Source of the DNA: Lobosporangium transversale
Lineage: Eukaryota > Mortierellomycota > Mortierellomycetes > Mortierellales > Mortierellaceae
Length of the DNA stretch: 64,000 nucleotides
Reading direction: 5' to 3'
Assembly: GCF_002105155.1 (NCBI RefSeq)
Contig: NW_019028997.1
Span: 248,001-312,000 of the forward strand
A program made the position numbers and the translations under genes. Of the stretch, positions 37,292 through 49,254 are shown in pieces (the stretch's first letter is position 1; the number at the start of each line of letters is the position of its first letter). The notes beneath the pieces were generated by a model, which was not told the origin of the DNA, did no database searches, and saw nothing but the letters and a program-made list of their open reading frames with translations.

Positions 37292-38453
37292 ACCACACAA
37301 AAAAGACTCATAAAGCGATGCATGATCTAAATCAAGAGCCAAAGTATTCATTATTTTTTTCTTTTTAATCCTTTCCCTTTCCCTTTTGCTTTTTTGCTTT
37401 TGCATTACAATCACATTAACACACATTGGAGACTTTCTTACTACCATTTTGCATGATAATAATAAAAAAAATAAAAAATAAAAAAAATAAAAATAAAGAA
37501 ACTCTGATATAATACAAATATTATTGTTGTCGAAATCAATACAAGCTCATAGTAAGGATGCTTGAAGATTCAAACTAGAGAGAAAAAATGTCTCGCATGT
37601 CTTCCTTTACACTTCATGATTAGTATCAAATTAGTATGGGAAATATACACGGAACAACTTACTGCCTGTCCAAGATGATTGGATGGTGGGACTGGCCCCT
37701 TTCTTTAAAAAAAAAAAAAAAAAAAAAAAGAAAAGTGGTTGCTGTGCTCTTTCTTTTTTTTTTTTTAGCTTTCATAAATGAATTCAGGCCAAATACCAGG
37801 TAGGCAGATGGGCGATTGTGACTCTTTCAGTTTCTCTTTTGACCCGGGTGCGTGGTTCCTCTCTCTGCTTACGAAACTATACCTCTAATAATGATAATGA
37901 TGATAATGATAATGATGATAATGATAATGATGATATATATGTATGTATATATTTATCCCTTCCTCATAGCTCTATACAACTATATATATATATTTATATA
38001 TCAGGAATACCATGGTTGCAGAGGTTCTTGTAGAAACTCCTTACTCACAAACAAGTATATGCAAGAGAATAACCTCCAATTAGGCTTGTGGCTTTTTTAC
38101 TGCTCAAGAGTAGACAATGCTCCCTACTTCCCCTCAGTAACCATCAAAGTATACTTCGCAGGTAGTTACTGTTTTTATTTTTTTATTTTTTTTATTTGAA
38201 CGGTTCGATATCTTAATTGGAACGAATGTAGTGGAACAAGGACACGTCAACTTTCGGTTCGGTGATGACTAAGAGACCTTCATGTGTAAATGTAATAAAA
38301 GCCATGTGCTTTAATACTTTCCATATTTGATAAAGGGTTTTTGTGAGATAGAGTGGCTGAAAAGACAACTGGGCCTGGTCAAAGCCATTCTTCTCACTCT
38401 TTCGCGAGAAAGTTTTCCCCTCTCCGTCAAACTCATTCCCCTTCAACAATCAG

Positions 38454-38484
<31 letters not shown>

Positions 38485-38513
38485 ATATTTATCTAATATT
38501 TATAAAGTATATC
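37292..38513. other. Spacer between Zn2Cys6 gene and oxidoreductase gene
   Basis: 1.2 kb. Contains GATAAT simple repeats (37888-37932), A and T tracts at 37706-37729 and 37753-37766, and a possible minus-strand protein fragment at 38213-38449 described separately. Confidence 0.5.
38213..38449 (-). pseudogene. Possible fragment of a clamp-like (RAD1-type) protein
   Basis: The minus-strand frame reads coding-like for about 70 codons, with LSFQPLYLTKTLYQIWKVLK and HMAFITFTHEGLLVITE. That resembles the hydrophobic-strand pattern near the start of Rad1/Hus1 checkpoint clamp subunits. There is no ATG in frame, and I cannot find further exons downstream on the minus strand. It may be a relic or chance. 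Low confidence in both coding status and family. Confidence 0.22.
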
Positions 38514-38801
38514 ATGGAAAAGACAATTGACATCACCATTTTTGGAGCCACCGGGTTCACTGGCAAATTTATTTTGTTGGAGGTGTTGAAGACGGCTGCT
38601 CGCGCGTCTACAGGTCAAAAGCCATTGCGCGTTGCAGTTGCGGGCAGATCAAGAGAAAAACTCGAGAAACTTGTCGCATCTTTGCCATCCACCACAACTG
38701 AGAATCCGTTAAGGATCATACCTACCATTATAGTGGCCAGTGTTGAAGATGAAGAAAGTATGAGAGCCATGTGTCGTCCATCCAAGACATTGGTTGCTGC
38801 A

Positions 38802-38840
<39 letters not shown>

Positions 38841-39363
38841 AAAAAAAAAATTGATGTTTAGCAATGGTTGTTCTTTGGATGGGTACTGTTCTTCTGCTAT
38901 AACGTTGCTTATCAACTTTTCCTCATTTTATACATATAGCGGGACCTTACCGTTTCTTGGGCGAGGCTGCAGTAGTAGCCTGTATTGAAGAAAAGTGCCA
39001 TTATGTGGACATTACGGGCGAACCCGAGTTCTTTGAAAGGATGATACATCAGTACTATGAAAAGGCAAAGGCCAACGGAGTCTCGATTGTTCATGTCTGT
39101 GGATTTGATTCGATCCCTGCAGACATGGGTGTTCTCTATACGAAACAACAGCTTGAAAAGGTTCATAATGCGTTGCCTTCATCCATTGAAATGTTCTTCA
39201 AGGTCCATGTTGCTGGTAATGCAGGATTCGGAGCGCATTATGCTACATATGAATCAGTAAGTAACAAAGAGAAAAAAAAAAAAGAAAAAGAAAAAGAAAA
39301 AGAAAAGAAAACATGGAAGAAGGGACCGTGGGGAAGCAAGTGTTCATTTATATATTGAACATG

Positions 39364-39410
<47 letters not shown>

Positions 39411-39973
39411 TAGGCCATCCATGGATTTGGAAACGCTGATCAACTTCGCCGCTTACGTCGGACTGCAAACCGTCCTCAGATCCCCAAGGTGGGACCAACC
39501 CTGGCAGTGAATTCGAAGCCTCATTGGGTCCATAAAGTAGCAGCCTACACAATACCCTTCTTTTTCGCAGATCCATCTGTGGTTCGATTATCACAACAAT
39601 TAGTCCTTCAGGATAAAGATTTGAAATCAGTCCAAAGTCCACCTGTCCAATTCGCAGCCTACATCTGTATTCCAACCTTCAAGGCTTTAGCAATAACCAT
39701 CTTTGCGTCAACTGTGTTTGGATTGTTGGCTCCGTATGAGTTTGGACGTAAAATATTGATGAAATACCCTCGATTGTTCACCATGGGAGTATTCAGCCAT
39801 GAGGGCCCATCGACTCAACAGTTGGCAGAGACATCATTCTCTGAAACATTTTTTGCTCAAGGATTCTCCAAGGAGTTGAGAGACAAGTATCCCAAAACTC
39901 CAGAGGCACTTCGACAAGTTGAGCCTGACGTGTCGATCATCACCAACGTCAGTGGACCTGAGCCAGGTTAGGT

Positions 39974-40004
<31 letters not shown>

Positions 40005-40237
40005 CTCGATATACTCTGGAGAAATGCTTAAGCCTTATTTTATTTTCAATATTTTTATTAGGTTATATTGCAACACCCAAGATGGCTGTCCAGGCATGCT
40101 ACACGATCTTACTGGAAAAAGATTTGATTCCAAATGGTGTATTGACCCCTGCAGTCGCATTTGCAAAGACAAAGTTGATTGATCGTTTGCAGGAGCAAGG
40201 AATTATGTTTTCGACTGTGCAAAACATTGTTGTTTAA
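38514..40237 (+). CDS. Saccharopine dehydrogenase-like oxidoreductase (SCCPDH family)
   Basis: A membrane- or lipid-droplet-associated NAD(P)-binding oxidoreductase; its substrate is not settled. Exons 38514-38802, 38940-39256, 39414-39966 and 40062-40237 give 444 residues. The Rossmann motif is GATGFTGKF at residues 10-18, followed by VAVAGRSREKLE, AGPYRFLGEAAVVACIE, YVDITGEPEF, HVCGFDSIPADMG and, at the end, TPAVAFAKTKLIDRLQEQGI. A hydrophobic stretch FKALAITIFASTVFGLL near residue 300 agrees with membrane attachment in the family. Intron 2 carries T32 directly followed by A13 immediately before the acceptor at 39413. Introns 1 and 3 carry A and T tracts. Confidence 0.93.
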
Positions 40238-41120
40238 ATTCGTAAAGTCTTTTTGATCTTTAATATACAGTAAAAATAATAAACCGTTTTTTTTTTTCTT
40301 TTGTATGGGCATTGTTACTGTTGAGATGATGATGGATTGAGGTTTTTAGAAAGGGTCTTTGTAGTAGGCTCTTTGGGGATAAATTGCATTTACGTGACAT
40401 GGCAACTTTTTCAAAAGTTTAGAAGATGGAGCGGCGCATTGCTTCGCCCAGTTTGTCACAGACACAAACAAATTGGAGGCGGCTTTTCTTTTTTTTTTTT
40501 TTTTTTCTTTTCGATCCAGTATGGTCATCTCTCTGCAATAGTAGCAATGATAGATGCTGTTAATGGTACTCATTCTATCCACATAATGATCAACATCAAT
40601 GAAAAAAGGATGCCAAACTTTACATTCTTATTTACTTTTTTTTTACATTCCAATCCCCCTCATGGCTTTATTTATTATTCCCGCTGGACATGCAAACTAT
40701 TTTCGTTAGTCCTTTTTTGTATACAAAGTAACCATGTTTACTTGATCCAACCAAGACTCACCATCCACGCAAGGATACACAAGAGAGAAAAAAAATATAA
40801 AAGAATTGCACACACACAGACAGAGAAGTGTAGATAGACTCTTGTGGCAAGCAAGTCTGGTAAGACAAGATGGAGTGCTTGCTTGTCTAAGTTGATTTAG
40901 GGCTGGGTAGTGGAAAGAAAGGAAAGGGCTGAAAAGAGACTTTAGACATTTGGGCTCTCTTTTTTTTTTTTCTTTTTGCACACCTTTCCACCTTCCAGCC
41001 TCCACCAAAAACCGATACATTTTTCTGTTGCTAAGCAACATCGGCTCTTGAAATTACATCTGTCATCGCCACAGGTCATCAAGACTCCTCACATTCATTC
41101 ATTTCATTTCATTCTTTTCC

Positions 41121-41159
<39 letters not shown>

Positions 41160-41307
41160 CTTCTTCACATTACACTTTCCCTCCATTAAAAACGCTATTG
41201 TTCTAGGAACTTGGAGCGCCTTTTTTGTTATTATTATATGTATTTATTTGTCACAACTGAACAACCAAACAGGACAAAACGGACAAAGGAAACAAAAAGG
41301 AGCATAA
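40238..41307. other. Spacer between oxidoreductase and RhoGAP genes
   Basis: No supported gene. The 185 bases before the RhoGAP ATG contain the longest homopolymer in the window, about T38 at 41122-41159, and a CATTCATTTCATTT stretch. Confidence 0.5.
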
Positions 41308-41842
41308 ATGACGGTGTCGACACTCCTTCCAGTGAACAGATTTTCAGAGACAAAGTTCTCGGAATCATTCTGGTCCAACTCTCGAGGCGACTATGTCACT
41401 GGGCTGAATGTACTTCATGCCAAGATTGACCAGGGTGCTGTTGAAGACCAGGAAATCCTGAGCTATCTTCGAGAACGTATTGAGGTTGAGCAGCGTTATG
41501 GAAACTCACTTATTGAGATGGGGAACCGAAGACTGAAGGTAAACAGCAACAACAATTATAGTATCAAAACAATATGAGTTTGGTCGGATGGCATTGCATA
41601 ATGGCATAACATAGCATAGCATGGGATAGTATAGCATAACTACAGGATCAAATGAGATAGGATGGAGATATGGATAGGGATGGATGGACAGGGCATTGAG
41701 TATTGCAATAAGTACTGTTTGGAGCAATCATTTGCGTTCGGATGGTTCACATTGATCCCAAATATCACTCACAACGGAACAATTCACAATCAGAGAAAAG
41801 TGGCTACAAAACAAAGAATCATGCACTATTGCTTCAATTCAA

Positions 41843-41877
<35 letters not shown>

Positions 41878-43133
41878 AAGGGGGGGTACAGACAAGATCA
41901 AGGTCAAATTGGACATGTGCAAAAAAAAAAAAAAAAAAAACCAAAAATCCAAAGGATCATGTTTCCTTTAGGATCAGTCTGACCTCGCTATCCTCCTTTA
42001 TACCAGCCCTGCCTCTAGTGTATTTTTATTTTTTTTTTATTCTCCCTTACAATGTATGAGGGTCTCCGCGTTTTTTTTTTCTTTTATTTCACATGATCAG
42101 ACAGAGATTAATAGTGGACTCTATTGAATCACCTTCTCTTGAATAGCTCGACGGATTCTTGCGTGACGATGGCGCATCGCTGCGCAAAACGTTTGAGACT
42201 ATCAAGGCAGAGAGTGTCGAACTTGGAAATGGTCACTTGACCTTGGCAGCCAATCTGCGTGAGCTTGTTCTTCAACCCCTTGTCAAGTTTAGCACACATG
42301 CCCGCCAAACGACACAACATAGCCGTGAGGATATTGAATCCCGTCTAAAGTTGTTTGATAAACACCTCATGGAGCTGGATCGGACACACGCATCCTATGT
42401 ATCCAAATGCAATGCTGCCGACCAAGCCGATCTGGAAGCCAACAAGATTGCACAGGAGGAAGCTCGAGCAGCCGGAGTTGGGGTCACGGATATGGACCGT
42501 CGCCATGAGTTTGCATCACAGCGCTTCACGATTCAGGAACTGAACAAATTCTTGAACCGGATGAGGGCTGAAGTGCCCTCACAAGATGTCAAGGTCCCCA
42601 TCATTGGTGTGTACAATAACTGTTGTGCTGGATCCAATATTGCGCATTGGATTCAACAAAATACAAAGGCAAGAACAGTGGAAGAGGCTGAACATATCGG
42701 ACAGTCATTGTCAGACGAAGGATTCTTGAGATTGATCGGACAGCGTGGCAATAAGTTTGTAGCCACACCTGCACACTTTTATCAATGGCGTGACCAGATG
42801 TTTGAGCTGCTGGATGAAGATGATAAGGAAGAAGAACTTTCTTTGGTCAAAAAGACTAAGCTGGAGGCTGAGAAGGCTGATGCTGCTTATTTGGCTGCTG
42901 TCAAGAAGGCAGACAATACTCGTTTACAACTCGAAGTTGGTCTTGTATGTTTTTTTTTTTTTTTTTTTTTTTTTTTAATCGACAGGTGAAAATGAATCGT
43001 GGACTTGACAGAATCATACGCTTTTTTTCTGCTTTTTCTTAGTTCTCTCATATGGATCTGCTTCAACGTTTTGAATACGATCGTATTAACACCTTTAAGA
43101 ATGGTAAATATGAATTGAGTCTTGCTATCTTTT

Positions 43134-43166
<33 letters not shown>

Positions 43167-45641
43167 CTTGAGCATGAGAGCCAAACCGGAATGTTTATTT
43201 ATAAATATCCGTATTAATACGTCACCACCATTATTTCAATATGTAGCTTTTTTGAACTTTGCGGCGATATTCTCCAACATCATCAGTATCACTCAGTCAG
43301 TTGCGGATCATTTGCTAATCTTCCAGGAAGCTTTGCGCCCTGCAAATGATGTTCAATATGTGATTGAGCAATACCGCACAGGTGCTTTTGTCCCCATGCC
43401 AACGCTTTATAATAACTTTTATCATGGATCAGGTCTAGGTAAAAAAAAAAAAAAAAAAAAAAAAAAGTCTAAAGGTATCCATTGCGTTATACAAGATTAT
43501 ATGACTAATGGTCTTTTTTTTTTTTTTTTTTTTTTTTCCTTTCTTTCATTTTAGATCAAGTTTTTGGTGTTAATATTGATAAGCATTGTAATTTCACTCG
43601 CAAGAAGGTTCCTCAATTAGTGATGAAGTGTTTGACTAGGATCAAGAAGAGCTCTGCTGCTCTTAGTAACGAACGTATGTCATTTAAATATCTTCTTATA
43701 TATATATATATATATTGGTCATGTAGGCTTATTAGCATGATGTTCTAATACCGTAGCAAGTGAAAAAGACTAATGTATCTATTTTTTTATGCTTGTAGAA
43801 AAATTGGCGTGCTGGACAGCTGAGGTGCCTTTGGCCGACATTCATGTTCTTCGAAACAAGATTAATCATGGTCAGTCTTTTATTATTGCTATTGCTATTC
43901 AAACCGTAAATCTGGATACTGTCTTCAAAAAGCCAAAAGTAAAAGCATTTCATGACTCAACCGCCACTTTCTTTTTTTTTTTTTTTTTTTTTTTTTTTTG
44001 TATTAGGCGGCAAGATCACTCAGAAATTGCTTCGCTTGTTTGATGTGGCAACAGTGGTTGGTGTCTTACGCCTCTATTTCTTGGAGCTCCCTGGATCCGT
44101 GGTGAATGGCGAAGAATATGATACTGTGAAGATTATTTATTCAAGCGGTAAGGGTGGGAATCTATTGTTCAGCTCTTGGAACAAGGAAAAAAAAAGAAAA
44201 AGAAAAGAGGACCTTTGTCGAAAGTAATTTAAAAGACTAAAGCGTGTTATTATTATTGTTATAGTATCGGATGACACGAGTGATAGTAAAAACGATGCAC
44301 GGATCTCGTCGCTTCGCAATTTGCTTGCTCTCCTTTCCTCTGCCCGATTCTATACCCTTTATGAAGTCGTCAAGCATATCAGCAGGTACTTTTTTTTTTT
44401 TTTTTTTTTTTTTCCTTCCTTTTCGTATTGTCGTGGCTTAATGTTGCTAAAGACTCGATTTTCCATAACTAATACAAATGTTTATTTTGTATAGTTTGAT
44501 TAAAGAAACTTCCGCAGATGAATCATTCACTTCATTTGTTGCTCACCGCTGGGGACCTGTCTTCTTGCGACCTCTGGAAGAAACGGCTGTGACACTTCAT
44601 GATAAGCATCCTCAGAGGATGATGCGCGATATGCTCAAAATGACTCATCAGATCTTTGAACCGATCAGGATGAGTCGTGAGGAAGGAAATCTGTCTCGTT
44701 CTGTCACCACTCGAGCTCCTGCCACGGCCTTGAACCGTCGCAAGGCCGGTATGAGAGCGAGTAGGGATCTTAAGGGAGCTTCCGCATTGGTCAATGGAAA
44801 CGGTCATGTGGACTTGGCTTCAACAGTGCCTTCAATTGCTGTGGATGGTGAAGCTATTACAGGCCAGGCTGCTGCGACTACTGCGACTGCTGCTACTGTT
44901 CAGGATGGTGGATCAGGTGTTGGTACTGGTTCGACAGCTGCACCTTCAGGGGCTAAACTTCAAAGACGACTAGGTCCTTCAGGAGCCGGACGCTTTAGCT
45001 TGACGAGGGGTGTGAGTGCTCCTGAGATGTTTAGTGAAGTTCCATCATTTAAGAAGAAGCCTGCTGTGGATGGCACAAGCGGAGTAGAGGGTGATGCTAG
45101 CACTGCTAATGGGATACCTGGGTTGTTGAATACAACAGGTCTCCAACATGCTGCAGGAGGTGATAAGAACAGTCGATCACCTCTAAGGCAAAGCGTCAGC
45201 GCGCCAAACACAAACGAGAGTATTGTAGAGGTGGAAGAAGAGGAAGACAAGGAGGATGGTGTCTCCAAGAGTATCCCTGCTAATGCTACCGATGATGTGC
45301 CGTATAATAATATCGAAGCCACAACAGAAACTACAACCGTGACTGCACCTGTAACTGGAGGTGAAGGAGAAGGAGAGCAGAGTACTCTCACTGTACTGGA
45401 ATCAATCAAGGATGATAATATTGAGGTGTCTCCTACGGATACGGAGGCAACCAAGGTTGAAGATGCACCAGACTGGAAAGCGGTATCTGGCGCAGAATTC
45501 GAGTCCACAGGACGTAAATTAGAACGTCGTCGTAAGAACCGTCAGAGTACACTTTCTAATGCTGATCAGAGAAGCTCCTTAGTTGTTGGAGAATTATCGG
45601 CAGAGAGTGTATTGCAGGCATTGCAGGAGGAGGACAAGTAA
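41308..45641 (+). CDS. RGD2: F-BAR / DEP / RhoGAP protein, RGD2-like
   Basis: Rgd2-type proteins bind curved plasma membrane and act on Rho/Cdc42 GTPases in polarity and septation. Nine exons, 41308-41538, 42147-42944, 43043-43103, 43247-43438, 43555-43674, 43799-43870, 44007-44147, 44265-44385 and 44495-45641, give 960 residues. The FCH start has FSESFWSNSRGDYVTG and YLRERIEVEQRYGNSL. A DEP domain (about residues 226-290, with IGQSLSDEGFLRLIG) interrupts the BAR helices, which resume to about residue 425. A RhoGAP domain follows (about 429-625), with VPQLVMKCLTRIKK, LRLYFLELPGSVV and FVAHRWGPVFLRP. The usual arginine-finger motif GIFRxxG is not visible; that place reads KLACWTAEVP. The last 330 residues are disordered and rich in Ala, Gly, Thr and Glu. 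Confidence 0.92.
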
Positions 45642-45645
45642 AAAG

Positions 45646-45677
<32 letters not shown>

Positions 45678-46606
45678 ATCGGAAGGAGAGTTGGACTAGG
45701 CTAGGATTTAGTTAAGATATGGGTGGAGTTGCAATAGCATCAATTGTACATGAAAACTTTTTGTTTGATACCAGAGTAAAATGAATCCATCTTACGAGAT
45801 ATGAATGTAAAAATGATTCACTCTGTCCTGACGTCGGTCATGGGTGGCCAAAAGGCGATTTGCGGCAATACTTTTTCTTTTCTTTTCCTTTCTTTTTTTT
45901 TTTTTTTTGTTCAAAATGAGAGCAAATGGTTCATCAGTTCGTCTGCTTTACACGTCTACTAGAAAACATCCTTTACTTTGTTGGGTAGGAGAATGTCGAT
46001 AATTGACTCATTGAAGTGTTGCCCGAACACGTTAGGAACTAAAATAAAAAAAGTTGGTCGCGTGAGCGAAGTGTGTAACTAACATTTGCAGAACATGTAT
46101 TGTATTTAATATATATATAATATTATATATAATCACTATAAATATACACACAGAAATGAATCTTATTCTTTGTATTTGTCCATACCCTGGCACAACATTG
46201 CCAATACGGATACAGACAAAGCATATTAAAGTCGATTAATAAATGAAAGAAGGGCATAATCATCAGAGTTCAATTTAATAGTTCCAGGCCTTTTCTCTCT
46301 CTCTCTCTCTCCCCATCTCCCCATCTCTCTATCAGCTCAAGCAATAGTCATCTTGAGAGTGTGTGAGCGAGGGATTTTTTTTCAATCTCGGCCAAAGAAT
46401 ATATTCATTTAGAGTTGAGCGCCCAAAGTTTCTTTGGACCTTGCACAGACTTTGGGAGAATCATATTCCCTTTCAACACTCCTCTTATTCACAAATAATA
46501 GACATGTATGCATGCTCATTTTTTTTTCCTCCTCCATTGTAAAGAATAGGCCCTTGATATTTACATTTGCCGATTCGAGAGATTTGGTTCTCTTGGCTCA
46601 GCAACC

Positions 46607-46641
<35 letters not shown>

Positions 46642-47477
46642 AAAACATATTGAGGTTCTTTTCAATTGTTCCAGCGCCTAGCGAGCCCTATCGCCTCTGT
46701 AGCCTAGTCTAGCCTTTGATAGTGTCTATTGTGACTAAAATAGTATCCACTTTTTTTTTTTTTTTTTTTTTTTACCGCTATGATGCATACAACCAACATT
46801 TATGGATGCTCATTGTTTAGCCCTTCTTTCTCCTCTATCTTGTCCTCCTCTTCCTATTACCTCTTTTTTCTGAAGTAAGGACCTCATAGGAGGCCAATAT
46901 TCCAGACCTGTTCAAACATTCCAAACGAAGGTATTGCCATTAGAGGCGGCTCTCTCAAAGATGGTAAAGCCTCTACCATCCTCCTCTCCCTGTTCTTGTC
47001 GTTGTCTTCCTTCTCATGATTTTAGATTCAATGAGAGTAAAAGAGAGCAGAGAGAAAAGGAGATTGAGAGAAGGGTCAGAAAATATTTGTATCTGAAAAT
47101 TTATTAAATCGTGGGTCAGAAGAGAACGGACAGACAACATTAATGCGGGGTGATCGTTAATCGAGATCCAACGGAGTGCGGACACTTAAATCTTTATCAC
47201 AATTGAAACATCGACCAACTCTCTTTTTAAATTAATTACTATTATATAAATTATATATATTTATAATATTTGTATTATATATAATTTTAAGTAGAGTAGA
47301 ATAAATAAAAAAGTAAATGCTAAATAATAAAAATACAAGTGAAGACTGCTCTAGTCAAGGTCAATAGATTGGTATCATATGGGAAGCATAAGGGACAACA
47401 TTGATTTCCTATGCATTGGCTCCGTCGAATTCCCAGAGCCTTTTTTTTTTTTTTTCTTTTTTTTCTTCTTCTTGTCG
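45642..47477. other. Convergent spacer between RhoGAP and methyltransferase genes
   Basis: 1.8 kb without a supported gene. It holds an A tract right after the RhoGAP stop (45649-45676), T tracts at 46610-46636 and 46750-46773, a CT run at 46295-46311 and AT-rich text at 47230-47290. Confidence 0.5.
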
Positions 47478-48349
47478 TTAAACACCAGTAACCGACTGTG
47501 AGGATGGCGATATTGGCAAAGAAGAGGAGGGTTGAGGTCCCTGTGATGCTGCTGTTGCGGCTGCGGCTGCGTGTGCTGCGTGTGCCGCCACGAGGGCTGC
47601 GGCGGCTTTCTTTGCCTCCTTGAGCTGCGTTGCTGCGACACTAGGCTTTTGGCCAACGACGAGCCAGACCTTGTAGTAAGATTGATTTTCTTCACATTCT
47701 TTATCTGCAATAGCCAAAGTGGCATCACAGGCCTCTTGGTTCATCTTGCCTACTTCACCCTTGAGCCAGATGGTCGCCAGTCCATGCATGTTCTCGCGAC
47801 TGAGGGCACCAACCTTTCCCCCCCAGTCTCCAACAGGCAATGCGATGTTAAATGAGTTGACATTGGTATATCCTCCTTGCTTCAGACCCGCTTTCATGTT
47901 CTGAACTTCATGCGGATCGACACCGTGACGGAGAGAAGTCTCGAGCGAGAGTTGATTGATCTTTTCCATCTCTGGTCCGGCATTATAGACAATACCATCT
48001 GATTCCACAAGCTGCAGATGTCCTTCTGGTTTCAATACACGCAATAACTATTACAAAAAGGGATTTACACAAACAAACAAAAAGAAAACGTTTTAGTACT
48101 ACCGAACTATTACATGTGGAGCATGATTTTTCATGTGCTGACGCGCGTCTCGATAGTACAAAATAAATATGTAATAATGTAACATTTGTGTCTGTGTGTG
48201 AATAGGGAAATGATATTCTTTCCTCTGCATGACATGCAGATGGGCGTTAAAATGGTTGTTGAGCAAAAAATGAATATGCAAGACCCTGGGGAGGGTTCTT
48301 TGTCTCTATGATGGAAAAAGGTTTCCGACCATACGAGGCGAAATGTACA

Positions 48350-48380
<31 letters not shown>

Positions 48381-49254
48381 GTTTTTTTACCTCGGCATTA
48401 ACTTGTTTACGTTGAGCAGGCGTCAAGGCATAGACGAGTAGGCGTTGATAAATGAAATCAAAGTAATTGTCGGGGAATGGAAGACCATCCAAAATATTAC
48501 AGAGCTGGAAATGACAGTTGCTGGGCTTGATTTCCGTTGGAAAGATAGGCGAGATATCTACACCATGTATCTCGGCCTTCGGGAATTCATGAGCCATTTC
48601 TAATGCCCAGACTCCGGTGCCTGTTGCCACGTCCAAGATCTTCACAGGAGCATCGGGATCGATCTTGACATTATAGTTTCCTTTGAGAATGAAACGAACA
48701 AGGTAATGTTGAGCATCTAGGCGATCTGACTCTGTCAAATCGTTTGGAAGCATATAGGGTGCGGTGTCAACAGTATGTCGAGTACGGCCATCATCACATT
48801 TTCGGCTATGATATGCCCACTCTGGCAAGGCTCCACCAATAGTTGAACTGGTACTTGAGTTCGTGGTAGAGTTGTCCCCATGATGGCCAATAACATTGGA
48901 TGAGAACTGTTTCTTCAACTGAGAAGAGATTTTTGACTTTTGGTTACTGATGCTATTGGAACCGCCGGACTGAAGCGAATTATCAGAGTGGCCATCTGAG
49001 GTGTCGATAGTATAATGATGGTTAGGAACGACTTGATTGCTTTTTTTGACGGAATGACTAGTGTTGCCACTGGTGTTGCTGTTGCTGGAAGCACTGTCTG
49101 TGAATGAAAGGGAGGATTTGGAGCGTTTGCGGAACTGAAAGGAGGGCTTTGATCGTTGGAAAAGAGACTTCTTTGTGTCTGATCCAAAAGGTATATCAAG
49201 AGAACCCGGATTGGGCTTTTTGGAGGAGGACAAAGTTGAGTTGGAGTTCCCCAT
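47478..49254 (-). CDS. SAM-dependent methyltransferase (class I) with N-terminal Ser-rich region
   Basis: A class I methyltransferase of a kind common in zygomycete-type fungi; substrate unknown. Exons 49254-48391 and 48047-47478 give 477 residues. Motif I is KILDVATGTGVWALEMA near residue 205, followed by EIHGVDIS, the post-motif FPDNYFDFIYQRLL and, in exon 2, LLRVLKPEGHLQLVE. About 150 Ser/Asn/Lys-rich residues precede the catalytic domain, and the C-terminus is an Ala-rich run then Ser/Pro. The chosen start begins MGNSNSTLSSS, which fits an N-myristoylation signal (Gly2, Ser6). The frame stays open 35 codons upstream, but only through a hydrophobic, Phe/Ser/Leu-rich stretch translated from a pyrimidine-rich leader. 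The intron carries a T tract (transcript sense A) at 48354-48380. Confidence 0.9.

Noticed and set aside
40337..40837. 166-codon plus-strand frame in the spacer after the oxidoreductase
   Set aside because: Contains a long Phe run from a T tract and no recognisable domain.
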